From the NCBI RefSeq assembly GCF_000346465.2, contig NC_034009.1, forward strand, positions 12,218,747-12,282,746: 64,000 bases of DNA, read 5' to 3'. Positions 34,270 through 44,669 of this stretch are shown in pieces. The translations under genes were made by a program, and so were the position numbers. How positions within the stretch are numbered: the stretch's first letter is position 1; each line of letters begins with the position of its first letter. The DNA is from Prunus persica. Its lineage: Eukaryota; Streptophyta; Magnoliopsida; Rosales; Rosaceae. Under the pieces are notes generated by a model that worked only from the letters and a program-made list of their open reading frames with translations, was not told where the DNA came from and did not search any database.

Positions 34270-35842
34270 TGTAGGGATTTTTTTTCTTCCGGCAGCTACA
34301 AACGGGCTGGGCTACCGTAAAGGGCAAATGAATGAAATTATCCCCTGTGCTTGAGTTCAAAGATCAAGCCCCAAAAATACTTCGAAATGACAGAGAAGCC
34401 TTAGGAAACACCATGGTTACCTTCACCAATAAAAATAACAACAACTTACAGATAAATTTTCTAGCTTGGCATGAGAAGCTTGTGGCATGGAAGCAAAATT
34501 GTCATGAGTTTAGCACTGAAGAGAAAACTAAGTGTTCCTGGGGGGGGGGGGGGGAATGGGTATTAAGGTAGGAGATGAAGAGTTTGCAGAGAGGTTTGGC
34601 TGAGAATAAGGAAAAATAGAGGAATAGGTGGCTTGAGTATTATTTCCGGCAGCTTGACAATGACTGTCAAATGCTAGAGCAGCTTGCCAGAAGGGGGAAA
34701 AATGGGGAGGAGGATGAACAGAGTACGAATTTGCTGGGTGTTGCAGGTGAGAGAGGAAGCTTGCTCTTTGAAATGTGGGTTGTCTTTGGTTGGGTAAAAG
34801 AGGCCCCTTTTATAGCCGTTGGAAGCCATCTTTTTCCAAGAAACCCTAATGGTTTCTATGTAATTTGGCCAAGCTTTTTCCTTCCTTTCTCCTCCCCTTC
34901 TTTGACTTATCTTATTCTAGCAAAATCTTCTCTGTCCAATCTCACAAAATCATGAATTTTTGGGAGCTCAATACTCTTTCCCGCAGCTGCCTCTATTTCC
35001 AACCATCTCCTTCTTTTCTTTTCTTCCTTCTTCCATGGCAAGGTCTGATGAGGGAAAGAGAATGAGTATGCATGCTGGTTCAAAAGTCGATTCCTCTCCT
35101 AGACCCTTGGGTGTCTTTTGCTTGAAACTTGCTTCCTTCCCATGTGCTGGAACCTCCCAGCAGCTTTGTATAATGGACCTTCAGACTTCCCCTTCGTGGC
35201 TTTTGTTTTTTCCAGCCAAGTGATGGGGCTTTTGTAGCTCATTATGGTAATTGTATGGGCAAAGGTGATTCATTAAGTAAGTGGACTTTCTTTATCAAAC
35301 GTTTGGGCTTTTTGGTTGAGTCAATAGGCTATTTTGGTTGGGCTATTTTTGTTTGGAGTGATGGGCTATTCTTTTCTCTCTTGTGCTCACCCACATGTTT
35401 GGGCCTATGAAATGGGCTTGAGTCCCGAAGCTCCCAAGCAACCCGAGACTTCCATTTCTCTGCCCATTAATGGGCCTCATGACAATTTATTACCATCCAT
35501 ACCACAACTCACTCAAGCAAGCCCTGGGTATTTGAGTGGCTTGGGGCCCACTTAAACTTGTGGCGTGATTAGGTGCGGAATAATAATTCCTTGCTTGGCG
35601 TGGCGTGTCGCTCGGTGTGCTTCAATTTTATCGTCCTTGAAGAGGGACACGGTGCTTAGTTTAACATGGGCTTGTATTTTATAATATTATCTCAGTCTTT
35701 AGCATGACAAATTATTTATTTAGCATGGCATGTGGACTATGACTTATATATGACGAGCCTTCGTGTACTCTGATATGTGACTTTTCTTAATACAGTATCA
35801 TATTGGGCCGGAAACTACCATGGACTTTTTTGGGCCTCAACA
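34270..35842 (-). repeat. Probable solo LTR
   Basis: On the minus strand it starts TGTTGAGGCCCAAAAAAGTC and ends AATCCCTACA (TG...CA). Flanks are AGTAG (34265-34269) and ATTAG (35843-35847), one mismatch from a duplication. No coding content, a G13 run near 34541, and a TATA-like CTTTTATAGCC near 34807 on the plus strand. Family unknown. Confidence 0.5.
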
Positions 35843-35887
35843 ATTAGGAATACATCCTATAACTACTAGGTTTGTGCTAAGATCTAC

Positions 35888-36541
35888 TTATGTTGTGGCT
35901 ATAGCTGCTTGCTGATGGTTATCCCATCTGTCATCATATATGTATACTAGTGCTTTAGTTCCTACTTGTGCTCTAGTGAGTCCAACTATTCCTATCATAA
36001 TTGTTCCTATATGAATTTGTTGATAGTGTGATTTTCTAAGATGTTCTATTATTATGTTACTAAGTAAATAAAGAGTTACTTCTTTATCTATACAACTTAC
36101 TTCATGCTGACTTATGCTACTTACAATACTATGTCTATTTTCAAATCTTCCTAATTGATATAAATTATATTTATTTTTCTGAGATTTTTCAAAGCCTTTT
36201 CTAAGAAATTCTTGTGCTTCTTGTTCACTGGAGTATATATCTTTTCTTCTATAAGGATTATTTCCTAAGGTTAAATTTTCTAATTTATCAACTAAGTTTT
36301 TGGGTAGTGTAGAAGTGGTATTGTGTACTACTTGATTAATTTCTGTTATTTGTTCTTCTAATTGATCTACTTTTTTGGCTAGATTTAAAATTAATTGGAT
36401 AATTAAATTATTTTCTCTAATAGGGATATTAGTACTTACTACAGATGTTGTAAAGTCTGTAAGTCCTACTGGTTCATTGTATAGTTGACCAACTTCTTCT
36501 AATGCTTTGATATATTTATTATTAATTTTAGAATATGACAT
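35888..36541 (-). pseudogene. Caulimovirid polyprotein N-terminus / movement-protein fragment
   Basis: A 217-residue frame that opens at an ATG overlapping the stop of the preceding frame. It begins with a short hydrophilic part and a coiled-coil-like segment (KKVDQLEEQITEIN), followed by the conserved movement-protein region containing HIGTIMIGIVGLTRAQ, GTKALV and YDDRW. A TAA then ends the frame although similarity appears to continue for about 15 codons, so the stop looks like a nonsense change. In living relatives this domain lets the virus pass plasmodesmata. Here it is truncated and inert. Family recognition is from motif knowledge; genus is not resolved. Confidence 0.7.
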
Positions 36542-37090
36542 TAAACTAAAAGTCTATCTATTTTACTATGTAACTTTTCTACTTGTTCAGTTAATGTTTT
36601 TTGTACTAATAGTATTTTTTGCACTTCTATTTTTAGTTGCTCAATAATTTCTAATGATTGGAATTCTATTTGTTTTGGCTTGCTATCTATAAGATCTATG
36701 AGGTCTTTGATTTCTTTCTTGCTAGGAAATCTTTGGATATTCCTATTATTATCTTCTAATTGGGATGTTATATAGTCTAAGTTTTGTCAAATTGTTTTTA
36801 AGGAATTTTTCTAAAAATATTCTAGTAACTGTTGAATTATCCTATTATTTTTGTTATGTTCAAATTTTACACTTTCTGTTTGACTAATTAAAATGTCAAT
36901 AATACTATTTTCTAAGGGATTATTACTGCTATGTAAAAGATGTTTGTGTTTTTTTGTGGAAAATAACAAACTAATGTATTATTATCTAAAGTTAATTTTT
37001 TTCTTTTGTTGTTCACTGATTTCTAAATTAAGGTACTCTATCTTATAATTAAAATTTATCTAAGTCTACCTTTTTCTTTTAAGATGCCCA
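36542..37090 (-). pseudogene. Caulimovirid ORF2-like coiled-coil region, broken
   Basis: The last ~40 codons on the minus strand (36542-36660) form heptad-rich helix (QKILLVQKTLTEQVEKL) ending in a TAA that overlaps the next ATG, as in compact pararetrovirus genomes. Upstream of that, frameshifts scatter the reading frame. A virion-associated-protein role is inferred from position and coiled coil only. Confidence 0.45.
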
Positions 37091-37097
37091 AATGCTC

Positions 37098-37316
37098 TTA
37101 AAAAGCTTCTATGGATTCTTTACAGACTTCTAAATGATATTGATTTCTTATTATGCTATTCTGTACTTTTAATTTTCTTCTAGGATAATTATCTACTTCT
37201 GGTGATCTTATTAATTCTTCTAGATTCTTAATTTTTATTTGGTATTCTCCTTTCTGTTTCTTTAATTCTTGTAACCTTTCTTTTATTCTAATAGGTGTCC
37301 ACCAAGGGCCAAACAT
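37098..37316 (-). pseudogene. Caulimovirid ORF1-like small frame
   Basis: 72 residues, very Lys/Glu-rich and helical (IKERLQELKKQKGEYQIKIK). It is the first frame downstream of the primer-binding site, as expected for ORF1 of badnavirus-like genomes. Function of such proteins is poorly known. It appears shortened at the C-terminus. Confidence 0.45.
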
Positions 37317-37465
37317 GCAAGGATTTACTGTTCTTAACTGGTAATTCTAGTAATTAAAAAAATTTAACAAGTTATAAAACCTTGGTTTTTATCAATTGTG
37401 TTGATTGACTTCTATCCTCAAGGTACTTTATTAGTATAATTATATTATTAAGGTGCTAAACTAAA

Positions 37466-37477
37466 GCTCTGATACCA
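37466..37477 (-). other. tRNA-Met primer-binding site of the pararetrovirus fragment
   Basis: Minus strand TGGTATCAGAGC, lying between leader and first frame. The same 12-mer serves the copia elements here, so taken alone it does not prove a virus origin. Confidence 0.7.
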
Positions 37478-38265
37478 TTATTGAAGTGGGGTCCCGATCA
37501 AGGTTTCTAAAAGCCAAAATAACAACGAGACACCATGCCCAGAACATGAAACTAGAATATGGAACTGCAAAGACGCCAAGTTAAAGGGCTATGGAGCATA
37601 ACTCAAAGGTCCTCTGAACTCAGAGGTTCCCTAACAGACATCTAATTATTGTTATGGCAAATATCAAACATGACCAAGTGCTCAAACAAAGTACTGATCG
37701 TCAGTTTAGCAAGATAATAACATAATTATGAACAGTGTTTCCCTGTTTTGGACAAGAAGTCTACTAAGAAAACTAAAAATTAAAGAGAAAAAAGACTTAC
37801 TTAATAGCTTTTGCTGAAATTGCTATGCACTGGATATTAATCTATTGTTGGTGGTATTTAACAATGCTTGAAGTATATGGAGAATAAGAGAAAGTATATG
37901 AACAAAGGGATTTTTATTGAAAACTGAAGAAGGAAGTACTAAGATTTTTTCTTCTCTGGTGTTCTGTATTTCTCTTCTTCGAAGTTACAAACTATGTACA
38001 ATGGTTTCGCCGACTCTACTAAGGATGGCTAAGGATGAGAGGAGAAGCCTCTCTATCTAATACTATCTTTTTCTTTTTCTTTTTCTACCTCTATGAAGTC
38101 TCTTACATACATCACATGCCAACTGATGGCAAACAAACGATTCTTCTGTATACTATGACAAAATGCACTCTAAAATATGTACAAAGAAACAAGACTTTAT
38201 TTCTGGTAATGTCGTTGCGCAGTAATAACAGTTGGACAAATGCAAAGTGACAAAGTCTTCACATG

Positions 38266-38724
38266 CAGTGACAGACCCACAGTGGGGTCAATGGGGTCAA
38301 ACGACCCTATGGACTCCATGAAAGCAAGGTAGAAGGTCCCCTTGAATAGCTGTGTGATCCCATAAATGGGTGAATGAGGAGGTTGCAGATCTGAGGAAGA
38401 AGAAGCTAAACAGGGGTTCTATTTTTTTTTTTTTCAAACGAGCTGGCCAAAACGCTGTCGTTTTGGACCAGTAGCAGCGAATTTTTTTTTAAGAAGACCT
38501 GGCCAAAACAACGTCGTTTTGGTCCAGGTCTTTAAAAAAAAAAAAAAAAGAACAGATTGTATAATTGAAACATACCCTCCCTCCCGAGTTGAGAACTTCA
38601 AAACCCCCATTTCCTAAACCCTCAAACCTAAATCCCCAATCTCCACCCCCCACAAACCTTTAAAAAAAAAATTTGAACTTTTACACTATTACCCTACGAG
38701 ATAAGATTCCTGGGTCCATCCCTA
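38266..38724. mobile_element. hAT-type MITE
   Basis: 459 bp. Ends CAGTGACAGACCCA and the inverted TGGGTCCATCCCTA, flanked by a perfect 8-bp duplication TTCACATG (38258-38265 and 38725-38732), as expected for hAT. The interior has two inverted copies of a CTGGCCAAAACG..GTCGTTTTGG motif and A/T homopolymers; no coding frame. It is nested in the pararetrovirus leader. Confidence 0.85.
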
Positions 38725-38920
38725 TTCACATGGTCTGGTTGCTTGAAGACAAAATCTTCACATGTAGGCCTGGTCTCTTCACATGCTGATAGCGGAGGAA
38801 AGAGCTCTAGGACTTGCATGTCTTTAATGCTAAACATAACTGGCCTTTTCGTCATTTTGAAAACATTTTAGGTGTTTTTGAGAGCTGGCTGTTTCTTTTG
38901 GGTTTTTTGCTAAATTTCCT

Positions 38921-39545
38921 TTAAGAAAATGATCAAACGCTTGGCTTCTTTTCTTGTCTAGTTTTGTTATCATGCTAGTTTGCTCATGTGTTGACTGTTG
39001 AGCTCTACTTTTGGGATTTTCCCTCGTCTTTTTTTTTTTCTTTTTTTTTTTATAGTGTAAAAAACCAGAATAAATATGAGAAAATAAAGTTTAGAGCACT
39101 GCTACACTAATCAAATTTACTCGTCACATTTTGTTCACCAGTTTTTACTTTGGATAACTCACAAAAACAACTACAGAACATGTCAAACAAGCTTCGAGCA
39201 ACGAAAACACATACATGAAAGGGAAATCCATCAGTTAGGAATTCCCTGATGGTTTTATAAAGGGTTTAGAGTTTAGGGTTAGTATTCAGTGCGGAACCTC
39301 GTGGGACTGCAGTGTCCAAGCTTGCAAGAAAGAATGCTCACACAAGTATGCCAGAGGCAACGGATCCTGCATAACAACAGAGCCTCCTCACAAAGCTTGC
39401 TTGTGCACCTATGATTGCCCACACCTTCCTCCTTCGCCCTAGCTACCTATAACATACATGTAAATAAAACCTCAACCTCTGTATGCGGGATGGGATAATT
39501 TTTGCAATAAATTACAAAAGCTTTTTTCCTCTTTTTTTAATGCTG
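38921..39545 (+). repeat. Segmental duplication, copy 2 (with CXE tail)
   Basis: 38921-38961 encodes the last CXE residues (KKMIKRLASFLV, stop). This and the next 580 bp match 9037-9655. It is the missing 3' end of the split copy at 33975-34264; about 105 bp of coding sequence between the two pieces is gone. Confidence 0.85.
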
Positions 39546-39639
39546 GTCTTGTTGTTATGGCTGTTGAGAAACATAGCAAAGATACAATGAGAAGAAGCAA
39601 AATGAAGGTTTGATCATGCGATGAGAGAAAGAAATGCAG

Positions 39640-39730
39640 CACTCCGAGAGCTGAAATTTCAACACATAATCATAAGAAGAAGCTCCGAGGCTATTTCTTT
39701 GGTGGTGGAAGTGGAAGTGGAAGTGGGAGT
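39640..39730 (-). pseudogene. CXE N-terminal relic
   Basis: Minus strand reads STSTSTTKEIASELLL, matching the first residues of the CXE at 7199-8203 (STSTTKKEIASELLP). It then loses similarity. The Ser/Thr codons are expanded by a short repeat. Confidence 0.6.
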
Positions 39731-39782
39731 TATTCATACTCATGCTTGTGCTAACTACTTAAACAAGCATGAGTATGAATAA
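39730..39782. repeat. Perfect 20-bp-arm hairpin
   Basis: Arms 39730-39749 (TTATTCATACTCATGCTTGT) and 39763-39782 are exact reverse complements with a 13-base loop. Lies between two CXE relics. Confidence 0.9.
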
Positions 39783-39892
39783 CCCACCAAGTTTATTTAT
39801 TTATTTTTAAACACCAAAAATACTCATTATGCTCATTACATCAAAGCAGAGCTCAACAGCAACACATGAGCAAACCAGCATGGTATATAATA

Positions 39893-40858
39893 CTAGACAA
39901 GAAAAGAAGCCAAGCGTTTGAGCAATTTCTTAACATTCTCTGTCTCAGTCTCACTCCTGAGATGATAGCAATGTTCCTCTCCTTCCACTTCAAACAGCTC
40001 CACTTCTCCGTTCCACCCACTTTCCCTCACCAAATCAAAATACCAAACCCCTCAATCCCTCAGCTGATCCTGGCCGGCAACACACATAAGCAGCTTAAAG
40101 CACCCAAGTCCAGCCAGGCTTGGTGCACCCTCACCCATTGGATTGAGCATTGGATTATCAAGCCCTCCAGGAGCTGATGGATAAACAAAGTCCCAAGCTT
40201 TATACTCCAGAGTCTTCTCAAAGTCTTCACCTTTAGGCTCTGACCCAATTGGCTTGGACCCCCAAATATAAGAGTGAGAGAGAAATACACCCAAAATTCT
40301 CACACCACCATGCCCTTATAGCCAAATTACGTGCAATATTACCACCTGCACTATCACCCCCAATGTACAATCTGTCAAAATCTCCATATTTGGCCATCCA
40401 TGGGTCTTTTTTGCAATAAATTCTTGGTTGTTTGAGTGAGAAGCAACCCAATGAAGAGCAGCCCAGGAATCTTCATAAGCAACAGGAAGTAGGTTCTCTG
40501 GGGCAAGCCTGTACTTAACAGAGACAGCTACAACTTGGGCTTCTGAGACCAACCAGTTGAGATAACAATGGGCATGGAGTGAGAAGGCAGTTTCAATGCA
40601 AAATACTCCACCATGGAAGTAAACCAGGATGGGGAGCTTTTGGTTTTGGTTTTGAGGGAGATTTGGGAGGTAAAGGCGAGCTGAGATGTTGGGATTGTGT
40701 AAGATTGTGATGTCTTTGGACGAGACACCAGTTTCTGGGTCCTTATCAGGAGATGGGGGCACATGTGGAGACCCTCAGAGGCGTTCAACTTTTCCATCTT
40801 TGTATATTCTGATGAAAGGAACGCCCTTGAAGGCTAATTCTTTGGTGGTGGAAGCCAT
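39893..40858 (-). pseudogene. CXE pseudogene, multiple lesions
   Basis: Covers the whole CXE from MASTTKELAFKG (ATG 40858) to LASFLV. Lesions: a TGA in place of a codon after KVERL (near 40775), the oxyanion motif changed to HGGV, a frameshift after SNNQE (near 40420), a roughly 15-bp loss after NLAIRA, a further frameshift, and a TGA in RD-stop-GVW. GDSAGGNIA persists. It shares its upstream region (40860-41200) with the intact gene at 41396-42376 (42420-42720), so the two form a tandem segmental pair. Confidence 0.9.
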
Positions 40859-41395
40859 TAGAGAAGATATGCAGATAACTAAGAACTGTAAAACTTGAGA
40901 GGGTGAGGATGTGCCTTTAAATTCATTAGAAAACAGAGAAAGAGAGGGGACATGTTTGACAATCATGCAGTAACAGCAGCCAAAGTAACCAACATGTGTC
41001 TTGTTTTTTATTTGCAGTCAAACAACGTAACCTCAAGGCTGTTTTGAATTTTATTTGTGGAGATGTTTTCCACAATCCAAATTTCCGAAAGATCTATAGT
41101 ACATTGAACAAATATGTGAGTGAAATATGAATAATGGTTTTTTTAAGTGGACTTTGGTGTCACTAATATTTAATCAAGCTTTTTTAAACTTGGATTACAA
41201 AGCAAATTCATCCTCTCTCTTTTTCCTCTTGCCTGCATATCATATTTAGTTTTATGTATTCTATCTTCTGTAAATAGGTCTTCATGGGATTAAACTCATA
41301 GCAAAACAAGTTTATTTATTTTATTTTAGACACCAAAGATACAGATCAAAGCAGATGTCAACAGTTAAACACATGAACAAACCAGCATGATAATA

Positions 41396-42376
41396 CTAGA
41401 CAAGAAAAGAAGCCAAGCGTTTGAGCAGTTTCTTAACATTCTCTGTCTCAGTCTCACTCCCGAGATGAAAGCAATGTTCCTCTCCTTCCACTTCAAACAG
41501 CTCCACTTCTCCTTTCCACCCACTTTCCCTCACCAAATCACAATACCAAACCCCTCGATCCCTCAGCTGATCCTTGCCTGCAACACACATAAGCAGCTTA
41601 GAGCACCCGAGTCCAGCCAGGCTCGGTGCACCCTCACCCGCTGGATTCACCATTGGATTATCAATCCCTCCAGGAGCTGATGGATAAACAACGTCCCAAG
41701 CTTTATACTCCAGAGTCTTCTCAAAGTCTTCTCCTTTAGGCTCTGACCGAATTGGCTTGGATCCCCAAAAATAAGGGTGGGACAGAAATGCACCCAAAAC
41801 TTTCACACCCCCACACAATCTCTCCAGTCCTGCCTTCATAGCCAAATTATGTGCAATATTGCCACCTGCACTATCACCACCAATGTACAATCTGTCAAAA
41901 TCTCCAAATTTGGCTAGCCATGGGTCTTTTTTGCCATCTAATTCTTGGTTGTTTGAGTGAGAAGCAACCCATTGAAGAGCAGCCCAGGAATCTTCATAAG
42001 CAAGAGGGAGTGGGTTTTCTGGGGCAAGCCTGTACTCAACAGAGACAGCTGCAACTTGGGCTTCTGAGACCAAGCGGTTGAGAAAACAATGGGCATGGAG
42101 TGAGAAGGCTGACTCAATGCAAAATGCTCCACCATGGAAGTAAACCAAGATGGGGAGCTTTTGGGTTTGGTTTTGAGGGAGATTTGGGAGGTAAAGGCGA
42201 GCTGAGATGCTGGGGTTGTGCGAGATTGTGATGTCTTTGGAGGAGACACCAGTTTCTGGGTCTTGATCAGATGGGGGCACATGTGGAGACTCTATGAGGC
42301 GTTCAACTTTTCCATCTTGGTAGATTCTGATGAAAGGAAAGCCCTTGAAGGCTAATTCTTTGGTGATGGAAGCCAT
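41396..42376 (-). CDS. Class-I plant carboxylesterase (CXE), intact copy A
   Basis: 326 residues, one exon, typical of the family. An alpha/beta-hydrolase of the hormone-sensitive-lipase-like class: oxyanion-hole motif HGGAF at 81-85, nucleophile Ser169 in GDSAGG, Asp269 in AGKDQL, and His301 in EGEEHCFH complete the triad. It most resembles Arabidopsis CXE12/13-type and 2-hydroxyisoflavanone-dehydratase-like proteins, which hydrolyse small esters or xenobiotics; the substrate here is unknown. No signal peptide, so cytosolic. The ATG at 42376 is the first in frame and aligns with the starts of its paralogs. It is flanked by a broken tandem twin (39893-40858) and by the relic at 44140-44462. 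Confidence 0.93.
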   Translation of the reverse strand: MASITKELAFKGFPFIRIYQDGKVERLIESPHVPPSDQDPETGVSSKDITISHNPSISARLYLPNLPQNQTQKLPILVYFHGGAFCIESAFSLHAHCFLNRLVSEAQVAAVSVEYRLAPENPLPLAYEDSWAALQWVASHSNNQELDGKKDPWLAKFGDFDRLYIGGDSAGGNIAHNLAMKAGLERLCGGVKVLGAFLSHPYFWGSKPIRSEPKGEDFEKTLEYKAWDVVYPSAPGGIDNPMVNPAGEGAPSLAGLGCSKLLMCVAGKDQLRDRGVWYCDLVRESGWKGEVELFEVEGEEHCFHLGSETETENVKKLLKRLASFLV

Positions 42377-43677
42377 TAGAGAAGAGAAGATGTGCAGTTA
42401 ACTAAGAATTGTGAAACTTAATGGAGGGAGCGTTGGCCTTTATTCATTAGAAAACAGAGAAAGAGAGGGGCCGTTTCTCTGACACTTTAGTACTTGTCAT
42501 GCAGCAGCCAAAGTGGCTAACACATGTCTTGTTTTTCGTTGCAGTCAAACAAAGTAACCTCAAGGCTTTTTTGTATTTTATTTGTGGAGATTTTATTCAC
42601 AATCCAAAAGATATATAGTGCATTCCCTTTATATTAATTTAACAAATCAGTGGGTGAAATATGAATAATGGTTTTTTTTTAAGTGGACTTTGGTGTCAAA
42701 AATATTTAATTAGATATTTTTGTCAATGAGTATAACTCAATTGGTCAAGCTCCTTCACCTCCATTTATGTGGGCAGAGATTCGAAACTTCCAGACACTCA
42801 ATGAATATTTGTGTAAATCCCCCTCCCTTCTCGTACTAAAAAAAAAAAACTTGAATTACAAAGCAAATTCATCCTCACCTGTTTAGATTGTTTGCCACTC
42901 TTACTTTAACAAGCTAAAAATAGAGTGATTTGATGCGTGAAGCAAACTAATCAAATTAGAAAACAAAGAATTAAGGGAAAAAAAAAGGCCCCTCCATCGA
43001 CATCAAGCGAACAGTTGCAGAAAATTTCTTTTTGCATTGGAAGTAACTCAGAGAGCTTATCCATAAGGATAATATTGCTTGTTCTATGAAACTGACGGTG
43101 ACAGATTCGGAATAACAGCCGAATATATTCTACTTAGTACATTGATTAGGTGCATTATTTTTAATATAAACATAGGTTAGTAGAATATATTCAAAATACT
43201 GCACCCGGATAATTAGAAGGGCTAAAACAAAAATCCAGCCTACCTAGCACCCAACTTCATTGAAAAAACACCTTTATTTATTTATTTATTTTTTGAAGAC
43301 CTTTCCTATTGAAAGGGGCGATAGCATATTAAACTCACACACACAATACGGACCTTATTTAAAGATGTGAATCTGATTTTTATTTTTTTTATAACTAATA
43401 AGATGTATTTAACCAAAGCATGTACTTGGAAAGTAAACAGTTCTGGGTGGCTATATATTTGCTGATCATGCACCTGCATCATATTGATTTTATTTAGGCC
43501 TATTCATATTAAGTGGTCAATAAAAATTAATTTAATAGCATGAGAGTGTGCATCTTGATATTATTGCATAGCCAGAGAAGTTTATTATTATTTATTTTTA
43601 TTGAGACTCATGCTGCTATCATTACTTCATTGTAGAGCTCAACAGACACAAATCATGAGGAAATTTGGCATGATATC
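42377..43677. other. CXE copy A upstream region
   Basis: 42420-42720 is a duplicate of 40900-41200 (promoter side of the broken twin). The rest is AT-rich with no gene. A GAGTATAACTCAATTGGTCA stretch near 42729 looks like common dispersed-repeat sequence. Confidence 0.5.
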
Positions 43678-44136
43678 TGTTGATGCGAAAAAGTGGTTCG
43701 GCATTTTAGGGCTTAATTTAGTGATGTATGGGTCTTTGGAATGCTTTGGGTCTTGGTAGAGTACTTAATCTGCAAGATGAGCGAACGCTCGGTAAGACCT
43801 AGGGCACCGGTGTGGTACTAGCCGAAAGCTCTCTGATGTTTAATTAAGTATAGATTTAGTAAATAATTTGGACAGAGCAGTGGCTAGTATGCCGAAAGTT
43901 CAAGTTACCTCCATCTTGGGACTTGTGCCCCTTTTTATAAGCCTTGGGAGGTGTGCATGTTGTGTAGAATTTCGATGTGGAACTGTTGACATTCGTTGTG
44001 AGTGTTCCACGTGGCTAAAGGCTGAATTTGCCCTAAATTTGCCTTCGGCAGTCCTGGGTGCCGAGGGCTACCTTGCCGATGCCTTCTTTTGTCCACACGT
44101 CTTGCTCTTATTGGTCTGTTGACTTTGGTATAAACA
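43678..44136. repeat. Solo LTR in CXE 3' flank
   Basis: 459 bp, starts TGTTGATGCG, ends TATAAACA, flanked by ATATC on both sides (43673-43677 and 44137-44141). Comparison with 46305-46330 shows the uninterrupted target (GCATGATAA.TAATACTAGACAAG), confirming insertion next to the stop codon of a CXE copy. Internal TTTTATAAGCC near 43932 may be a TATA region. Confidence 0.85.
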
Positions 44137-44139
44137 ATA

Positions 44140-44462
44140 TCAAACAAGAAAAGAAGCCAAGCGTTTGATCATTTTTCTTGACATTCTCAGTCTCATACTC
44201 ACTCCACAAATGAAAGCAATGTTCTTCTTCCTTCCACTTCAAACAGCTCCACTTCTCCTTTCCACTCACTTTCTTTCCCTCACCAACTCATATTACCAAA
44301 CCCATTTTATCCCTTAGCTCATCTTTGCCAGCAACACAAGAACCCCACCCCACCCTAGTCAATCTTGGTGCACCTTCACCCACTGGATTCACCATTGGAT
44401 TATTGATCCCTCCTAGATCCCATGGATAAACAATGCTCCAAATTTTATACCCTGGAGTATTC
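44140..44462 (-). pseudogene. CXE 3' relic
   Basis: About 105 C-terminal residues with the frames broken several times: NNPMVNPVGEGAP, AGKDELRD, then KWKEEEHCFHLWSEYETENV and a frameshifted ...FFSCL end. N-terminal two-thirds are absent. Upstream homology ends near 44462, before a short GGACT repeat and a truncated copia. Confidence 0.82.
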
Positions 44463-44669
44463 ATGTTTGGTAGGCCTCACTGGACTGGACTGGACTGGGT
44501 TAAATAACATTTGAAACTCATGTTTAGTAAGAGAGAGGACTAACTTAAATGGGATTGTAAAGTCCAACAGTTAAAAAAATGCCTGACTTGCTCTTCCAAT
44601 TTAGTGAGGCTGAAACATGCTTCGCAAAGTAGCAAGGTCGCTAAATAGAACACGCGAGTCCTCCAACGC

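Larger units (their letters stand above)
35848..38920 (-). mobile_element. Endogenous caulimovirid (plant pararetrovirus) fragment
   Basis: On the minus strand the order is: leader (38920-37478, interrupted by a hAT MITE), a tRNA-Met primer-binding site (37466-37477), a small ORF1-like frame (37098-37316), a coiled-coil ORF2-like region (36542-37090), and the start of a large polyprotein with movement-protein similarity (35888-36541). Everything after the movement domain (capsid, protease, RT, RNase H) is missing. The layout resembles badnavirus/tungrovirus-type genomes. It has frameshifts and stops and is a fossil, not a replicating virus. Confidence 0.72.
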
